From the NCBI RefSeq assembly GCF_001661345.1, contig NW_017962926.1, forward strand, positions 248,001-312,000: 64,000 nucleotides of DNA, in the 5' to 3' direction. Made by a program: the position numbers and the translations under genes. The notes under the pieces are model-generated. The model was given only the letters and a program-made list of their open reading frames with translations, ran no database searches and was not told where the DNA came from. Shown here in pieces: positions 33,882-44,544 of the stretch. How positions within the stretch are numbered: the first letter of the stretch is position 1; every line of letters begins with the position of its first letter. The DNA is from Ascoidea rubescens DSM 1968. Taxonomy: Eukaryota; Ascomycota; Saccharomycetes; Ascoideales; Ascoideaceae.

Positions 33882-34239
33882 TAATATAGCAATAGAATAG
33901 AATGAAATATTGAGATAGTAAATTGTGAGGATGGGATATCCTTCTAGGTATATTACAATTCAATAGTGAGCAGGAAAGCAAAAAGAAGAGCCAAAAACCA
34001 AAAATCAGGATTAGAGATTGAAGTTGGATGAAAAATTTGGGGAAATATATTGAATAGAATAGATATATTTGCAAACAGCAAATTAGTGTTTTGGCTGAAG
34101 TAAATTAGTGTGATAATACAATTTGAAAGGATATAGCGATGCTGGATTTTGAAAACTTTTAACAGCTTCTCAAATTTTCCTGAAAACCAATCAAATAAAC
34201 AGATTTGGTTTAGGGAAAGAGAAGCATTTGGTGGAAGCA

Positions 34240-34540
34240 AGCTGCGGAAGATCCTGCACCAAACGCACGCCGCTGCGGCCGCTGCTGCCGCTGCTTCCCG
34301 CGCTGCTGGGTCCGAAGCTTCTTGTCCCATCCTCGCAAAGGCGCAGGTGCCGCAGCGGCAGCAGCTCCAGCTATCGCTGCTAGGGGTCTGCGCTCATCCG
34401 CCCGCTCCCGCTTGTATGGGGTCTTTCTCGCTGTGCGCGCCAGGCCCCCCTCCAATCCGCCCGTTTTCTGCTCACGGGGACCCACGCCCGCTCTTCTCGA
34501 GATCAGGGGTCTGTCCGTCGGAACATCCCATTTGCAAGAT
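34240..34540. other. GC-rich island with inverted repeat
   Basis: About 300 bp of clearly GC-rich DNA (roughly two thirds G+C by eye) in an AT-rich chromosome. A perfect 14-bp inverted repeat, GCTGCTGCCGCTGC at 34281-34294 and its complement at 34352-34365, could form a hairpin with a 57-nt loop. No coding gene or known RNA is recognised. Confidence 0.6.
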
Positions 34541-35414
34541 TTCATGTCAGCACGACAACTCAATTTCGTTATCGTTCCTACAATGAAAATCCCAGTCACC
34601 CATTGGCCAGGTCCTGCAGATGCATATCTTTCTCTTCTGACTTCTCCGATTCCGCACAAAATGCTGGTTTGCTCAGTCCCACTTTTGTATGATACACACG
34701 TGATAAATGCTATTAAAATAGATTTCTTCAAAGCAATTGTTGCAAACGGGAGCCGTACTCATTGGTCCTGTCGCCAACTGCACCCTCTTTCTCTGCAGCG
34801 CATTGTTGTTAGAGCAAACTTAGATAAGAGTCCGCCGCTGTAATCGGGATCAATGCCTGTATTTATTCCGCAGCAGATTATTTTCGCCAAAGAATTTCCA
34901 GCATGGAGCGTTTGGGAAAATTGTTCCAGCCAGTGTGCTATTTTTTCGAAAACTGTTTGGATTCCTGAACAATGCTCTATTTCTTTCTTGAAAACTGGTG
35001 TTAATTGCAACTGTTGTTTTGTACACATCCTGTGATGCTCCGTCTGCTAGCTCTGAACTTTATGTGCACTATCTAGTGCTGTCTTGTGCGTCTCTCCTGA
35101 TGACCGTCAATAGCCGGGTCTGTGTATATTGCAGAACGCGCTAGACAGAATAGTATTGCTCCGCGCAAAACTTTCCCAAATGCTCTAACTCCGCCGAAAA
35201 CCACACTGACTCCGTTCGAGCACTGGAGGAGGCCAGAAATGTGGTAGCACTGGTATTACGTAATTGCTGACCGCTCTTTGGATTTTTTCACTTTTCTTTT
35301 CCTCTTTCAGACCCTCTAAAAAAATCATTTCGATCAATACGTCCACATTTCGATGCTGATGCTTTTATTTCAAATAGGGTTGGTTTTGATTTGGTTTTGA
35401 TTCTTCATTGCAAA

Positions 35415-36734
35415 ATGCCAACAAACTTTCTCCAGCTAAAAGCTCATAAAGACTATGTTTTATCTCTATACAAATGTCTATTAAAACACTCAATTCACCT
35501 AAATCAGCTTCCTGTGCCTGATTCCATGAAACTTCCTCAGAGAAATCATGAAATTAATCAATTAAATATTTTATCTAAAAACTACTATTCTCTAATTAAA
35601 AATAGATTTCACATATATTCTCGCATTAATTCCTCAAAAAGAACAAGAAACTATCTACTTATTGCCAATAATCTAGAAGTCTTTTTAAGAAGCTTATATT
35701 CTTCAAACCATACTGATTCTGATTCTGATTCTTCAAACATTTCTTTATCTCATCATTTGGGTAAACAACTAACTTCTACAAAATCCATCTTAACAAGTTT
35801 GTTAAATCAAAATCAAACCCGAAATAATCAAAGCATTAAAAATGATCACTTTCTGGTTCCCACAATTACTTCTAATAACATACCTTTATCAGATAAATTA
35901 CTACCTTTAAATCATCATCCTCAAAAATCAAAAACTCAAAAATTGCTTCAAATTAAAAATAGTAAACACTTACAACTAGTAAGATCTCATATCAAACGCT
36001 TAATCTTTAAAAAAAAATTACCTCAAAATTTTACGGTTCCAACAACTTTAAATCAATTAAATTCCTTATTAAATAATGAACTAAATCAATCTTCTTCTTC
36101 TCCTCCTAAACCAATCTACAATTTTCTAGTTAAAAGTGCCTACTATCATTTAGCTATAAAGGAATTGGGCAAAATTCAAAAATCAATCTTATCTGGCCCA
36201 AAACCACTTAAAACTTACTACGTTAAAATCGATGCCAAAAGACATTTTAAATTTCTCAGATTCCCCTGGAGGAGAAATCTCATTGCTTCAAATCTTATAA
36301 ACATGATCAAAAAGAAACACCAAATTATAATGAACAACATTAAACTAGTCGAGGACTATCCATTCCATCAATATGCTATAGACGAAGCTAAATGGGAATA
36401 TTTGTTATTTTTATCCAAATCTCATCAAAAAACCAACCCACAATTCAGAAACCAATATTCTTACATCAATAGCTGGACCCAATACTCAAAAGATGCTTCA
36501 GACTTTCTCTTAATTAAATTAGATAACTTTATATCTCAAAGAAATCAATATTTCAATGACCATCTCATAACAGATTATAAATCTAAACTAAATCGTACCC
36601 TTCTTCGAAAATATAACAATAGAATCAAAAGATTCAAAAAAATGAAATTATTTATTAAAAACAACAAAATAGGTTTAGATTCAAATCCCAATTTACTACA
36701 AACTTTAAAATTATTCAAATTTTATAAAGATTGA
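35415..36734 (+). CDS. LYR-motif-like protein, probably mitochondrial
   Basis: A 439-residue basic protein. The N-terminus (LSLYKCLLKHSIHL near residue 18, then a helix with NRFHIYSRI) resembles the LYRM2/Cup1-like N-terminal domain of fungal LYR proteins, with LYK in place of LYR. LYR proteins bind the mitochondrial acyl carrier protein and serve complex assembly or the mitoribosome. The rest is Lys/Asn/Leu-rich, with a conserved-looking FKFLRFPWRRN segment near residue 280. A Ser/Asp run occurs near residue 105. The ATG at 35415 is the first in the frame; the eight codons before it have none. I do not recognise a specific yeast gene, and the family call is tentative. Confidence 0.6.
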   Translation: MPTNFLQLKAHKDYVLSLYKCLLKHSIHLNQLPVPDSMKLPQRNHEINQLNILSKNYYSLIKNRFHIYSRINSSKRTRNYLLIANNLEVFLRSLYSSNHTDSDSDSSNISLSHHLGKQLTSTKSILTSLLNQNQTRNNQSIKNDHFLVPTITSNNIPLSDKLLPLNHHPQKSKTQKLLQIKNSKHLQLVRSHIKRLIFKKKLPQNFTVPTTLNQLNSLLNNELNQSSSSPPKPIYNFLVKSAYYHLAIKELGKIQKSILSGPKPLKTYYVKIDAKRHFKFLRFPWRRNLIASNLINMIKKKHQIIMNNIKLVEDYPFHQYAIDEAKWEYLLFLSKSHQKTNPQFRNQYSYINSWTQYSKDASDFLLIKLDNFISQRNQYFNDHLITDYKSKLNRTLLRKYNNRIKRFKKMKLFIKNNKIGLDSNPNLLQTLKLFKFYKD

Positions 36735-36818
36735 TTTAATCTTCTGATCATCTTCTAATTATTATTTAATGTAAATAGTCTTATATAATTCAAAGAAAAA
36801 AAAATTAAAAATTAAAAA

Positions 36819-37682
36819 TTAAAAAATTGCTTGATATCCTTCAATTGATTTATGTTTCTTTTTATCAATATTAATACTTCCATTTTCATCATTACTTTCA
36901 TCATTACTTTCATCATCACATTTAATATCATTAAAATTCTCTTCTCTATTAACACTTGAATATCTTTCAATTACATCACTAAGCAAATCGGTTTCAAATG
37001 ATACTTTTCCAAAATTCGGCTTTTCTTTATTACTATTAATAGTGGTTATACTATTTCGATTATCATTCCCATTTCCATTTCCATTATTATCACTACTACT
37101 AGTACTAGTAATATGTTTGTCTTGATTGAGATTCAATTTTCTTAATATCTCGACCAAAGACAACTCTTCATTATCTTGTTTAAACTCCCAAAGATCTTCC
37201 AAAAGCGAAATGTTTTTCTCATAAAACAATTCTCCAACCTTAACAAAAGTTATATTGCTTCTATTAAAAACCGCTTCGTCTAGCAACTGATTTTTATAAA
37301 ACTCGGAACACTGATAATGCTCTTTTGTACAATAATTGTTCAAATAACTGTAGGGAGTTCGGATTTTATTTATATTAAGAGTCTTGTTTTTAATCGACCT
37401 CTTATGACAAACAGGATAACCACATAGTTTACTTAAATTTCTTTCCTCGACAATATCATCGTAAATCAGTGGAGTCAAAAATCGTGATAATAGTTTCAAT
37501 AATTCTTTATCAGTAGAATTTTCTGCTAATCTTTCAACTAAAATTAACTGCAAATAATTAGATTCATTGGGCGTCAAATACCCAGGTTTAACAAACCTAT
37601 CTAAAACAGGAGCAATTGAACCAATAGTTAGTCTGGTATTTGTAGGAACATCGAATAACGATTGCTTGAGTTGATTGTTCAT
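36819..37682 (-). CDS. RTR1: RNA polymerase II CTD phosphatase Rtr1 (RPAP2 family)
   Basis: A 287-residue protein with the Rtr1/RPAP2 zinc domain: C87 and C92 in KLCGYPVC, C118 and H122 in YCTKEH, matching the zinc ligands of yeast Rtr1 (C73, C78, C111, H115). The segment YQCSEFY follows, as in the family. Rtr1 removes Ser5 (and Tyr1) phosphate from the Pol II CTD during early elongation and shuttles with Pol II between cytoplasm and nucleus. It is longer than S. cerevisiae Rtr1 (226) because of an Asn/Ser/Asp-rich C-terminal tail with a DESNDESNDE repeat. Its 3' end lies 84 bp from the convergent LYR-like gene. It is divergent from DDI1 with 239 bp between starts. Confidence 0.92.
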   Translation of the reverse strand: MNNQLKQSLFDVPTNTRLTIGSIAPVLDRFVKPGYLTPNESNYLQLILVERLAENSTDKELLKLLSRFLTPLIYDDIVEERNLSKLCGYPVCHKRSIKNKTLNINKIRTPYSYLNNYCTKEHYQCSEFYKNQLLDEAVFNRSNITFVKVGELFYEKNISLLEDLWEFKQDNEELSLVEILRKLNLNQDKHITSTSSSDNNGNGNGNDNRNSITTINSNKEKPNFGKVSFETDLLSDVIERYSSVNREENFNDIKCDDESNDESNDENGSINIDKKKHKSIEGYQAIF

Positions 37683-37921
37683 TGTTAAATTGATCGATTG
37701 AGCAAAGTCCTAAACGCTTTGAAGACGTTCTTTTATAATTGAAAACAGAGATCCATCGCAGTGGATTCTTCTGATCTCTACATCAAGGCGCATGAACCAT
37801 TGGTTGCCACACTTACTTTTCAAAGATATACGTTTATCTTGTATTTGTAATTATATTAAAGTCAGTATCTTTAGTTGTTGTTGATTGTATTTTATTGTAC
37901 TTCGTTGTATTGGTTTTCATC

Positions 37922-39307
37922 ATGAAATTGACACTTAGTTTAGAAAGCCAGGATGTGTTCATGGCATTAGAATTACCTTCAGATATGAAATTTGCTGATT
38001 TGAAAGCATATTTAGAAAACGAAACTTCAATTGATGTTAGTAAGCAGATAATTTTGTTTAATATGAAGGAAATAACATCAAAAGAAAATGATTCAAAGAC
38101 TTTAGATCAGGTGGGCTTTCAAGATGATGATATAATAATTTTAAGATCAAAAGATGATATTATGCTGACATCCAGTGGCAGTGGCAGTGGCAATGGAAGT
38201 GGTGGTATTAACCCTCCAACTGGTTATAACAATCCAAACCAGACTCTTTCTGGTAATTATACTGATTTTGAGATTGAGAAATTGAGAACTACTTTGCTTG
38301 AGAATATTGGGTTGAGAACTAGATTTCCCCCAAGCGTCATTCAAAGTTTGGATGATCCAAATAAATTTAAAGAGACGGTATTAAAATTGATGGAAGATGG
38401 TAATAATCAGTCTAGTAATGGGTTAAGTGCAGAAGAATTGAGAAAATTGGAAGATGATCCAGATGATCCAGAAAATCAAGAAAAGATTTTAGAGTTAATT
38501 CGTCGAGAACAAATCGATGAGAACTATAGAAATGCATATGAATATAACCCAGAGACACTTATCAATGTTTCAATGTTATATGTTAACATTGAGGTCAATC
38601 AACATCCGTTAAAGGCGTTTGTTGATTCTGGAGCTCAAATCACAGTAATGTCGCCAGATATTGCAGAGAGAGTTGGATTGAGTAGATTAATTGATAAAAG
38701 AGTAATGGGAGAAGCAATGGGAGTTGGAACATCTAAGATTATTGGGAAAATTCATTCAGCTTCGATTAAAATTGGAAATAGTTTTTTCAACTGCAGTTTT
38801 ATTATTTTGGAAACCAATATTGAGTTAATATTGGGATTGGATATGCTAAGAAGACATCAAGGCATTATTGATTTAAAAAGAAACTTATTGGTTATGGGTG
38901 ATCAAGAAACGCCATTTTTATCGGAATCAGAAATACCATCTTCCAAGAGAGAAAGCAATGGTTTGGAATCTCTATCGAACAAAGTCGAAGGAAAAAGTAA
39001 GATCACTGGAGGTGAAAAATTAGGAGTAATACCTGGATCAGTCAAATCAACATTCGAGGATCGTCCGTTGAAAATTGCAGTCAATGTTGATAATAAAAGT
39101 AGCGAAAACAATAGCGGATTGACAAATAGTTCTAATCCAAGCGGAAATGTTCAAGGAAGAACATTCAATGAAAGAGGTACAAAACACGATGAGGCCACAA
39201 TACAAAATTTGGTCAGTCTTGGCTTTACAAGAATTCAAGTGATTCAGGCTCTAGATTCATCTGGAGGAAATGCCGAATACGCCGCAGCAATGTTATTCAA
39301 CTGGTAG
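37922..39307 (+). CDS. DDI1: Ddi1, ubiquitin-receptor aspartic protease
   Basis: A 461-residue shuttle protein with three parts: a ubiquitin-like domain (residues 1-75, MKLTLSLESQD), a helical region, a retropepsin-like aspartic protease domain at about 205-340 with catalytic D235 in VDSGAQ, and a C-terminal UBA domain at about 417-461 (LVSLGF, GGNAEYAA). Ddi1 brings long ubiquitin chains to the proteasome and cleaves ubiquitylated substrates, and in yeast also affects cohesion and t-SNARE traffic. The retropepsin fold is a normal host domain here, not a viral remnant. I use the ATG at 37922, which starts the ubiquitin-like fold; the nine codons upstream contain no ATG. Length compares with 428 in S. 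cerevisiae. Confidence 0.96.
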   Translation: MKLTLSLESQDVFMALELPSDMKFADLKAYLENETSIDVSKQIILFNMKEITSKENDSKTLDQVGFQDDDIIILRSKDDIMLTSSGSGSGNGSGGINPPTGYNNPNQTLSGNYTDFEIEKLRTTLLENIGLRTRFPPSVIQSLDDPNKFKETVLKLMEDGNNQSSNGLSAEELRKLEDDPDDPENQEKILELIRREQIDENYRNAYEYNPETLINVSMLYVNIEVNQHPLKAFVDSGAQITVMSPDIAERVGLSRLIDKRVMGEAMGVGTSKIIGKIHSASIKIGNSFFNCSFIILETNIELILGLDMLRRHQGIIDLKRNLLVMGDQETPFLSESEIPSSKRESNGLESLSNKVEGKSKITGGEKLGVIPGSVKSTFEDRPLKIAVNVDNKSSENNSGLTNSSNPSGNVQGRTFNERGTKHDEATIQNLVSLGFTRIQVIQALDSSGGNAEYAAAMLFNW

Positions 39308-40887
39308 TGATGGACTATTAAATGTAAAATTTTTATTTTGATTCTTTTTATTTCTTCTTTTTTTATTTTTTTATTTTTTAGTTTGATGTCTTTTCCTAAT
39401 TAGCTTTTTTCCTTGATTCGGAAAACAATTTAACCCAAATGCAATTAAATTAATCAAATTGAAGCATTAATTGATCTAAATTTAGTGTAGACTTTGAATA
39501 CGTGATTTTCTTTTTTTTTTCTTTCTCCGACTTTGACTTTTTGACTTTCTTTTGAAATTGACCAGTACTTTCTTTGAAAAGATGAAATGACTTTGTGCTG
39601 AAGAGAATTTAATGTTGATAATTCCTGATATACTGAGGCATGAAATTGCTTGTTTAACACGAACCTTCATAACTTAAAGAAAAGCAAAAAGCAAAAAGCA
39701 AAAAGTCGAAATAGAGTTGCAGATTGAAAGCTTTATAAACCAGATGAAGATATTTCATGAATACGGCAGTTTTTACTGTATTTGAGCACTGAGCATTGAG
39801 CAGCAAGGACAGCTGAGAAGATGATCATGATTATTCCAAAGCTCGAAAATAAAAGTGGCTCAACAACGGCAAAAGCATAATGCATGAAATAATCCACTGT
39901 TAAAGCCCTGTTCGAGAGACGTTTACGACCTGCATGGGCCGGCGAGTGAACCCCTGGTAATGGTCTCGAAGATTGCATCCATACGAATGTATTCAAAGAG
40001 GTAAAGCCTGATCAAAAAAAGAACGAATCAAGTGGCTCGGATAGTATTCGGTCTCTCAAAAGAAAAAAAACAGCTCTTCTCAAAGCTTAAGACACACAAG
40101 CTACGGCAGATGAAAGTCAAATAAAAACGCGTGGGAAGCAAGAACAGCAGAGACAGTGCTATTGATAACAAGACAACAAGAAAACCAAACAAGGCCACTA
40201 TTTTCATCATTTCCAGCTAAAAAAAACCGCTTCCCAAAGCAGTTCACAAAGAAAAAGAGCAGTTCGTAAAGGTGCTTATGCAGAAATGCGTTGCAATGTA
40301 CGTCGAGTGACGCACATTGATGCAGTAATACATCTGACATTCTGCGCACTTAAGCGCCACTTGGTGTTGCTGCAGTCCTGGTCGCTGTGGGAATAAAGTT
40401 TATGCAGATTTATATGCAGGATTTGGCGCGGGCTCAAACATGTGTGTCTACTATACTCATGCCCTTTTGATCTTTGCTCTTTTAGTCTTTTATTGCGCAG
40501 GACAATCTATAAGAAGTTCTAAATATACCCGTTCTTAAATGTTAAACTGGACCACTACCATCATAATAGGATTTTGGCTTCTGTTTGTGTTGATATTCTT
40601 GACTTTCAACGTTTCTTTATTTAGAAGCCATTCTTTGTCTTGTCTTTTCTTCTTGAAATGTGCTTTCTCCTTGTCTCTTGACTGTTTTCCTGCTCCACCC
40701 AGCTAATCAGTGCTTACTGATTCCTGATCTCCGTGGGAGTAGTATAGGAGTTTAGGCTAGTATTAGCTATCTTCAAAACATGTTTCCTAGCCCAATATAT
40801 AAAGCCCAAAGAAAATCGTCGAAAAACAGGTTTCTCGCTTTGCTCTCTCTTTTTATCTGATCACAACTTCTTATCTTAGCCTTCGCC
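39308..40887. promoter_or_regulatory. DDI1-mannosyltransferase intergenic region
   Basis: 1.58 kb. AT-rich after DDI1, with AAAAGCA repeats near 39680-39705, then GC-richer sequence from about 39900 to 40450 including an ACGCGT at 40128-40133, and a leader before the mannosyltransferase. A 60-codon minus frame at 40028-40210 starts with two ATGs and encodes a very hydrophobic N-terminus; I treat it as possible but unproven. Confidence 0.4.
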
Positions 40888-42984
40888 ATGGGTTTTTCTG
40901 CTTATTCTTTATTTGAATCTTTTCAGAAAAAACTCTCTCGGTCTTCCCACATAAAAACAAAATCTATAGTCATTTTGCTTTTAATATTTTTGTTTATTAT
41001 ATTGTCCACATTGCAACTACAAGTCAATTACGACTACAGCATAATAGTTGAAAACAATAGCGATATTTCTAGAAATCATTCCAATCATGCCCCTAATAAT
41101 GATAACAATAGTGACAGTAAAAGCTCATTTTTTCTGTATCTAAATCCCCTTTCAACCAGCTCAAATTCAAACAAAAATAAACATTTGAAACACTTGAAAT
41201 CTATAATAGATGAATATTCTGACAACTATGATCCCGATCTTTTCATAGATCCATCCTCAGATTCATCCTCAGATTCGGATTCAGATTCAGATTCACTCCA
41301 TGATTATAAATTGAAATCAATAATGCTAATATCCTATTATTTTGATAACCCAAATCTACAAATTCAAAAAGTTAATGATTTCTTTACAAACATCTTCAAT
41401 ACTATAGAATTAGCAAAACCAACTGTTTCCTCTTTAACTAAAAAATACAAATCAAAATCTCCAACTATAAGCTCGGATAAAATAAAAGAACCCATATATG
41501 ATGAAGAATTCTTAAAAACCTTTCTTCAATTAGACCCAGTGGAAATCAATTCTTTAAAATTATCCCATGAGATTTTTATGAAAAACACTCCAAATTCAAT
41601 TCCAAATGACTTGAATTATGTTGGAAATGGCATTGTTTACGCCGGTGGTGGAAAATATAACTGGCTCACTTTGCTATCAATAAAATCTTTAAGAAGAACA
41701 GGCTCAACCTTGCCTGTAGAAGTTTTAATTCCAACAATAGATGATTATGAAATCGACCTATGCACCCAAATTTTCCCTTCTTTAAATGCTAGATGCATTT
41801 TTTTACCTGAAGTCCTTGGAAAAAATGTCATTCAGAATTTCAAGTTCAAAGGCTATCAGTACAAAGTGTTTGCTATCTTAGCTTCTTCTTTCCAAAACGT
41901 CTTATTGCTAGATTCTGATAATATGCCTGCTATTAAACCTGATTATTTGTTTGATTCAGAAGTTTTCCAGGACAATGGCTTAGTAACTTGGCCCGACTTT
42001 TGGAGAAGAACAACCTCACCTTATTTTTATGATATCGCTGATGTCCATGTAGGCGAAAGAATCAGATTTGGATACACTAACTATGGTATATACACTCATG
42101 GAATCTCTGTTCAAGATGAGAAAAACATTTCAAAGGTGCCTTTTCATGATAGGGAGGGTGCAATACCTGATTCTTCAACAGAATCTGGCCAATTACTAGT
42201 CAACAAAAAAACCCATTTTAAAATGCTATTGTTATCCCTTTATTATAATACATATGGTCCTGATCATTATTATCCTTTACTCTCTCAAGGCAGTACAGGA
42301 GAAGGAGATAAAGATACTTTTTTAGCAGCAGCAGTGAAAACAGGATCAAAGTTTTATCAAGTTAACAAGTTTGTGGGTGTGCTTGGTTATAACGCTGATG
42401 GAGGCTATCATGGAACATCAATGGTTCAGCACGATCCAGTTGAGGATTACCAAAAATTTCAAAAAAATGCAAATATTCTTAATTTAATTAACGAGGGTAA
42501 AGACAAAAAAGCATTATTTAAATCCTTTGAAGAAGCAAATGAAGCATTGCAATTAAAGCTCAAAGAAAGCAAGAGCGATAATGAAAACAACAAACTCGAT
42601 GAAAATAATGAACTCAATGAAAATAACGAGCATAACAAAGATGGTGAAAATAATCTCTTCAATAAATATAAACTAGATGAAAATGACTTGGTCTTGAAAC
42701 CAGCAAGTCCAAAAATAGTATTTGTTCATTCTAATTTTCCCAAATTAAATCCAGCAGCATTAAAAAAAAACAAAATCTTGGTTGATAAAGAGGAAAAAAG
42801 ACATCGATATTATAGTAAAAATAAAATCGAAGGATTTGATTTAGAATTAAAAATATGGGAAGATATGAGATACTTTATTTGCGAGTTGCAATTAAAACTC
42901 CTAGCATTTGGTGGAATGGGGACTGATGACATTTGTGAAGAACTTAATGAACAAATAAAGTACTTGGAAAGCACAACAATATAA
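40888..42984 (+). CDS. Golgi alpha-1,2-mannosyltransferase, Mnn2/Mnn5 family
   Basis: A 698-residue type II membrane protein: a short basic cytosolic N-terminus, a signal anchor at about residues 27-45, a low-complexity stem with Asp/Ser repeats (SDSDSDSD type near 125), and a GT71 mannosyltransferase catalytic domain from about residue 250. The domain opens with GIVYAGGGKYNWL, and D342-S343-D344 in LLLDSDN is the metal-binding DxD motif. The conserved WPDFWRRTTSP segment follows. Mnn2 and Mnn5 add the alpha-1,2 branches to the N-glycan outer chain in the Golgi. An Asn/Glu/Lys-rich insertion lies near residues 560-595. Mnn2 (597 aa) and Mnn5 (586 aa) cannot be separated by eye, so I give no symbol. 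Confidence 0.9.
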   Translation: MGFSAYSLFESFQKKLSRSSHIKTKSIVILLLIFLFIILSTLQLQVNYDYSIIVENNSDISRNHSNHAPNNDNNSDSKSSFFLYLNPLSTSSNSNKNKHLKHLKSIIDEYSDNYDPDLFIDPSSDSSSDSDSDSDSLHDYKLKSIMLISYYFDNPNLQIQKVNDFFTNIFNTIELAKPTVSSLTKKYKSKSPTISSDKIKEPIYDEEFLKTFLQLDPVEINSLKLSHEIFMKNTPNSIPNDLNYVGNGIVYAGGGKYNWLTLLSIKSLRRTGSTLPVEVLIPTIDDYEIDLCTQIFPSLNARCIFLPEVLGKNVIQNFKFKGYQYKVFAILASSFQNVLLLDSDNMPAIKPDYLFDSEVFQDNGLVTWPDFWRRTTSPYFYDIADVHVGERIRFGYTNYGIYTHGISVQDEKNISKVPFHDREGAIPDSSTESGQLLVNKKTHFKMLLLSLYYNTYGPDHYYPLLSQGSTGEGDKDTFLAAAVKTGSKFYQVNKFVGVLGYNADGGYHGTSMVQHDPVEDYQKFQKNANILNLINEGKDKKALFKSFEEANEALQLKLKESKSDNENNKLDENNELNENNEHNKDGENNLFNKYKLDENDLVLKPASPKIVFVHSNFPKLNPAALKKNKILVDKEEKRHRYYSKNKIEGFDLELKIWEDMRYFICELQLKLLAFGGMGTDDICEELNEQIKYLESTTI

Positions 42985-43447
42985 AAAGAGATACCTTTTT
43001 TTTTGTTTTGTTTTGATATATATAATTGTTTGGTTTAATTCAGGAGAGGTCTTAATGGTTTATAGTTTATAGATGGTAATTACCTTTTAGGGTAGAGACG
43101 TGGTGCTTGCTGATAAGCTGATGAGGTAAAGACATGTTGGTATTGATATCTGAGTCTGTGATTAAAACAGAAGATAAAGAAAATAGATTTGAGGTTTTAG
43201 TTATGATTTATATGTACTATTAAATGAGATTAGAGTTGTTCTTCATATTCCTGTAGGAATAACCAGTTATGGCATATGCCTCAGCTCACTTGATTGGCGA
43301 GTGTACAGCCAAACGTATATATAATGGGTTGAGCGAAGTATTTTTGTTTCTTTTGTTTCTTTTGTTTCTTTTAGTTTATATCAGGATATATATATTTAAT
43401 AAAAGAAAGAAAAAAATAAATACATAAATAAATAAATATAGGTGAAA
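42985..43447. promoter_or_regulatory. PHO13 upstream region
   Basis: 463 bp between tandem genes. It contains TTTCTTTTG tandem units at 43345-43372 and a short ATA-rich run before the PHO13 start. No gene is seen. Confidence 0.5.
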
Positions 43448-44362
43448 ATGGATATTAGCAAGATTACAAGTAAAGAACAGGCTGTTGGATTTTTAAATCA
43501 GTTTGATAACTTTCTATTTGACTGTGATGGAGTTATTTGGAGTGGGAATACACTTTTGCCAAAAACAATTGAGATTCTAACATATTTAAAGATGGAGTTA
43601 CACAAGAATCTAATATTTGTTTCAAATAACTCGACCAAGTCTAGAGAGGAGTATTTGAAGAAATTTCGTAAATTAGGGATCAATTTTATAAATAAAAACG
43701 AGATTTTCAATTCGAGTTTCGCAAGTGCAATTTATATTGAGAAGATTCTCAATGTCAATAAAGAAACTGACAAGGTTTTTGTGATTGGAATGAGAGGAAT
43801 TGAAGGCGAGTTGAGGGAAGCAGGAATCAAGTATATTGGAGGAGAAGATATTAGATTGGATGATAAATTCAGTGTTGAAGAGAGCGAGTATTTCCAAAAC
43901 CTTGATCCAAGTGTTAAAGTTGTATTGGCAGGATTAGATTTGAATATCAATTACCACAGACTAGCTATTGGGTTACAGTATTTATTGAGGCCAGAGGTCT
44001 TTTTCGTTTCAACCAACATTGATTCGACATTTCCAAATGGAAAATTCAAATTGCCTGGAGCAGGCACAATGATAAAGGCCCTAGAGACCTGTTCAAATAG
44101 AAAGTCGATTAGTTGTGGGAAACCCAACTTGAATATGATGAAGAGCATTATCAAAGAACACAATATCGATATTAGCAGAAGTGTTATGGTTGGAGACAGG
44201 TTAAATACTGATATCAAATTTGGGAAATTGGGAGGATTAAGTACATTATTGGTTTTGTCAGGTATTTGCAGTGAAGAGGATGTCTTTAGTAAGGATAACG
44301 ATGTTGTGCCAAATTATTATATCAATAAGTTGGGAGATTTGTACGAATTGATCCATGAATAG
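43448..44362 (+). CDS. PHO13: HAD-family phosphatase Pho13 (p-nitrophenylphosphatase)
   Basis: A 304-residue HAD hydrolase close to S. cerevisiae Pho13 (312). Motif I FDCDGV holds the nucleophile D25 and acid D27, motif II VSNNS lies near residue 60, and the motif IV segment GDRLNTDI near residue 253. The family hydrolyses phosphoglycolate-type metabolite damage products (2-phosphoglycolate, 4-phosphoerythronate, 2-phospholactate), which protects glycolysis and the pentose phosphate pathway. The start is the ATG at 43448; the frame opens two codons earlier without an ATG. It is cytosolic, as no targeting signal is seen. It converges on GRIM-19. Confidence 0.93.
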   Translation: MDISKITSKEQAVGFLNQFDNFLFDCDGVIWSGNTLLPKTIEILTYLKMELHKNLIFVSNNSTKSREEYLKKFRKLGINFINKNEIFNSSFASAIYIEKILNVNKETDKVFVIGMRGIEGELREAGIKYIGGEDIRLDDKFSVEESEYFQNLDPSVKVVLAGLDLNINYHRLAIGLQYLLRPEVFFVSTNIDSTFPNGKFKLPGAGTMIKALETCSNRKSISCGKPNLNMMKSIIKEHNIDISRSVMVGDRLNTDIKFGKLGGLSTLLVLSGICSEEDVFSKDNDVVPNYYINKLGDLYELIHE

Positions 44363-44544
44363 AGGGCAGTGGAATTGATCATTAGACAAGTAAATCACTG
44401 CATTGAAAAAAAAAAGAGGGCCCAAACACCAAACAATTAGATAAATAGAGAAATGTATTTATACTATATAGAATATTAAGATAGAACTGAATCAAATTGA
44501 GTAAAATGGAACGAAATGTATGACTGGACTAAATATTCCAAAAA

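Larger units (their letters stand above)
33725..35414. promoter_or_regulatory. GAT1 / LYR-protein divergent region
   Basis: 1.7 kb without a supported gene. In order: the GATAA array (33788-33881), AT-rich DNA, a strongly GC-rich island (about 34240-34540), a CACGTG at 34697-34702, and a moderately GC-rich segment (34800-35280) ahead of the LYR-like gene. Several overlapping open frames at 34149-34843 on both strands arise from the absence of AT-rich stops in the GC island and lack recognisable domains. Confidence 0.5.

Noticed and set aside
34149-34843. Overlapping Ala/Arg-rich frames of 145-173 codons on both strands
   Set aside because: They arise because the GC-rich island lacks stop codons; no conserved domain and mutual overlap on opposite strands.
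38550-38920. Retropepsin-like protease domain as a sign of a retroelement
   Set aside because: It is the normal aspartic protease domain of host Ddi1, flanked by ubiquitin-like and UBA domains.
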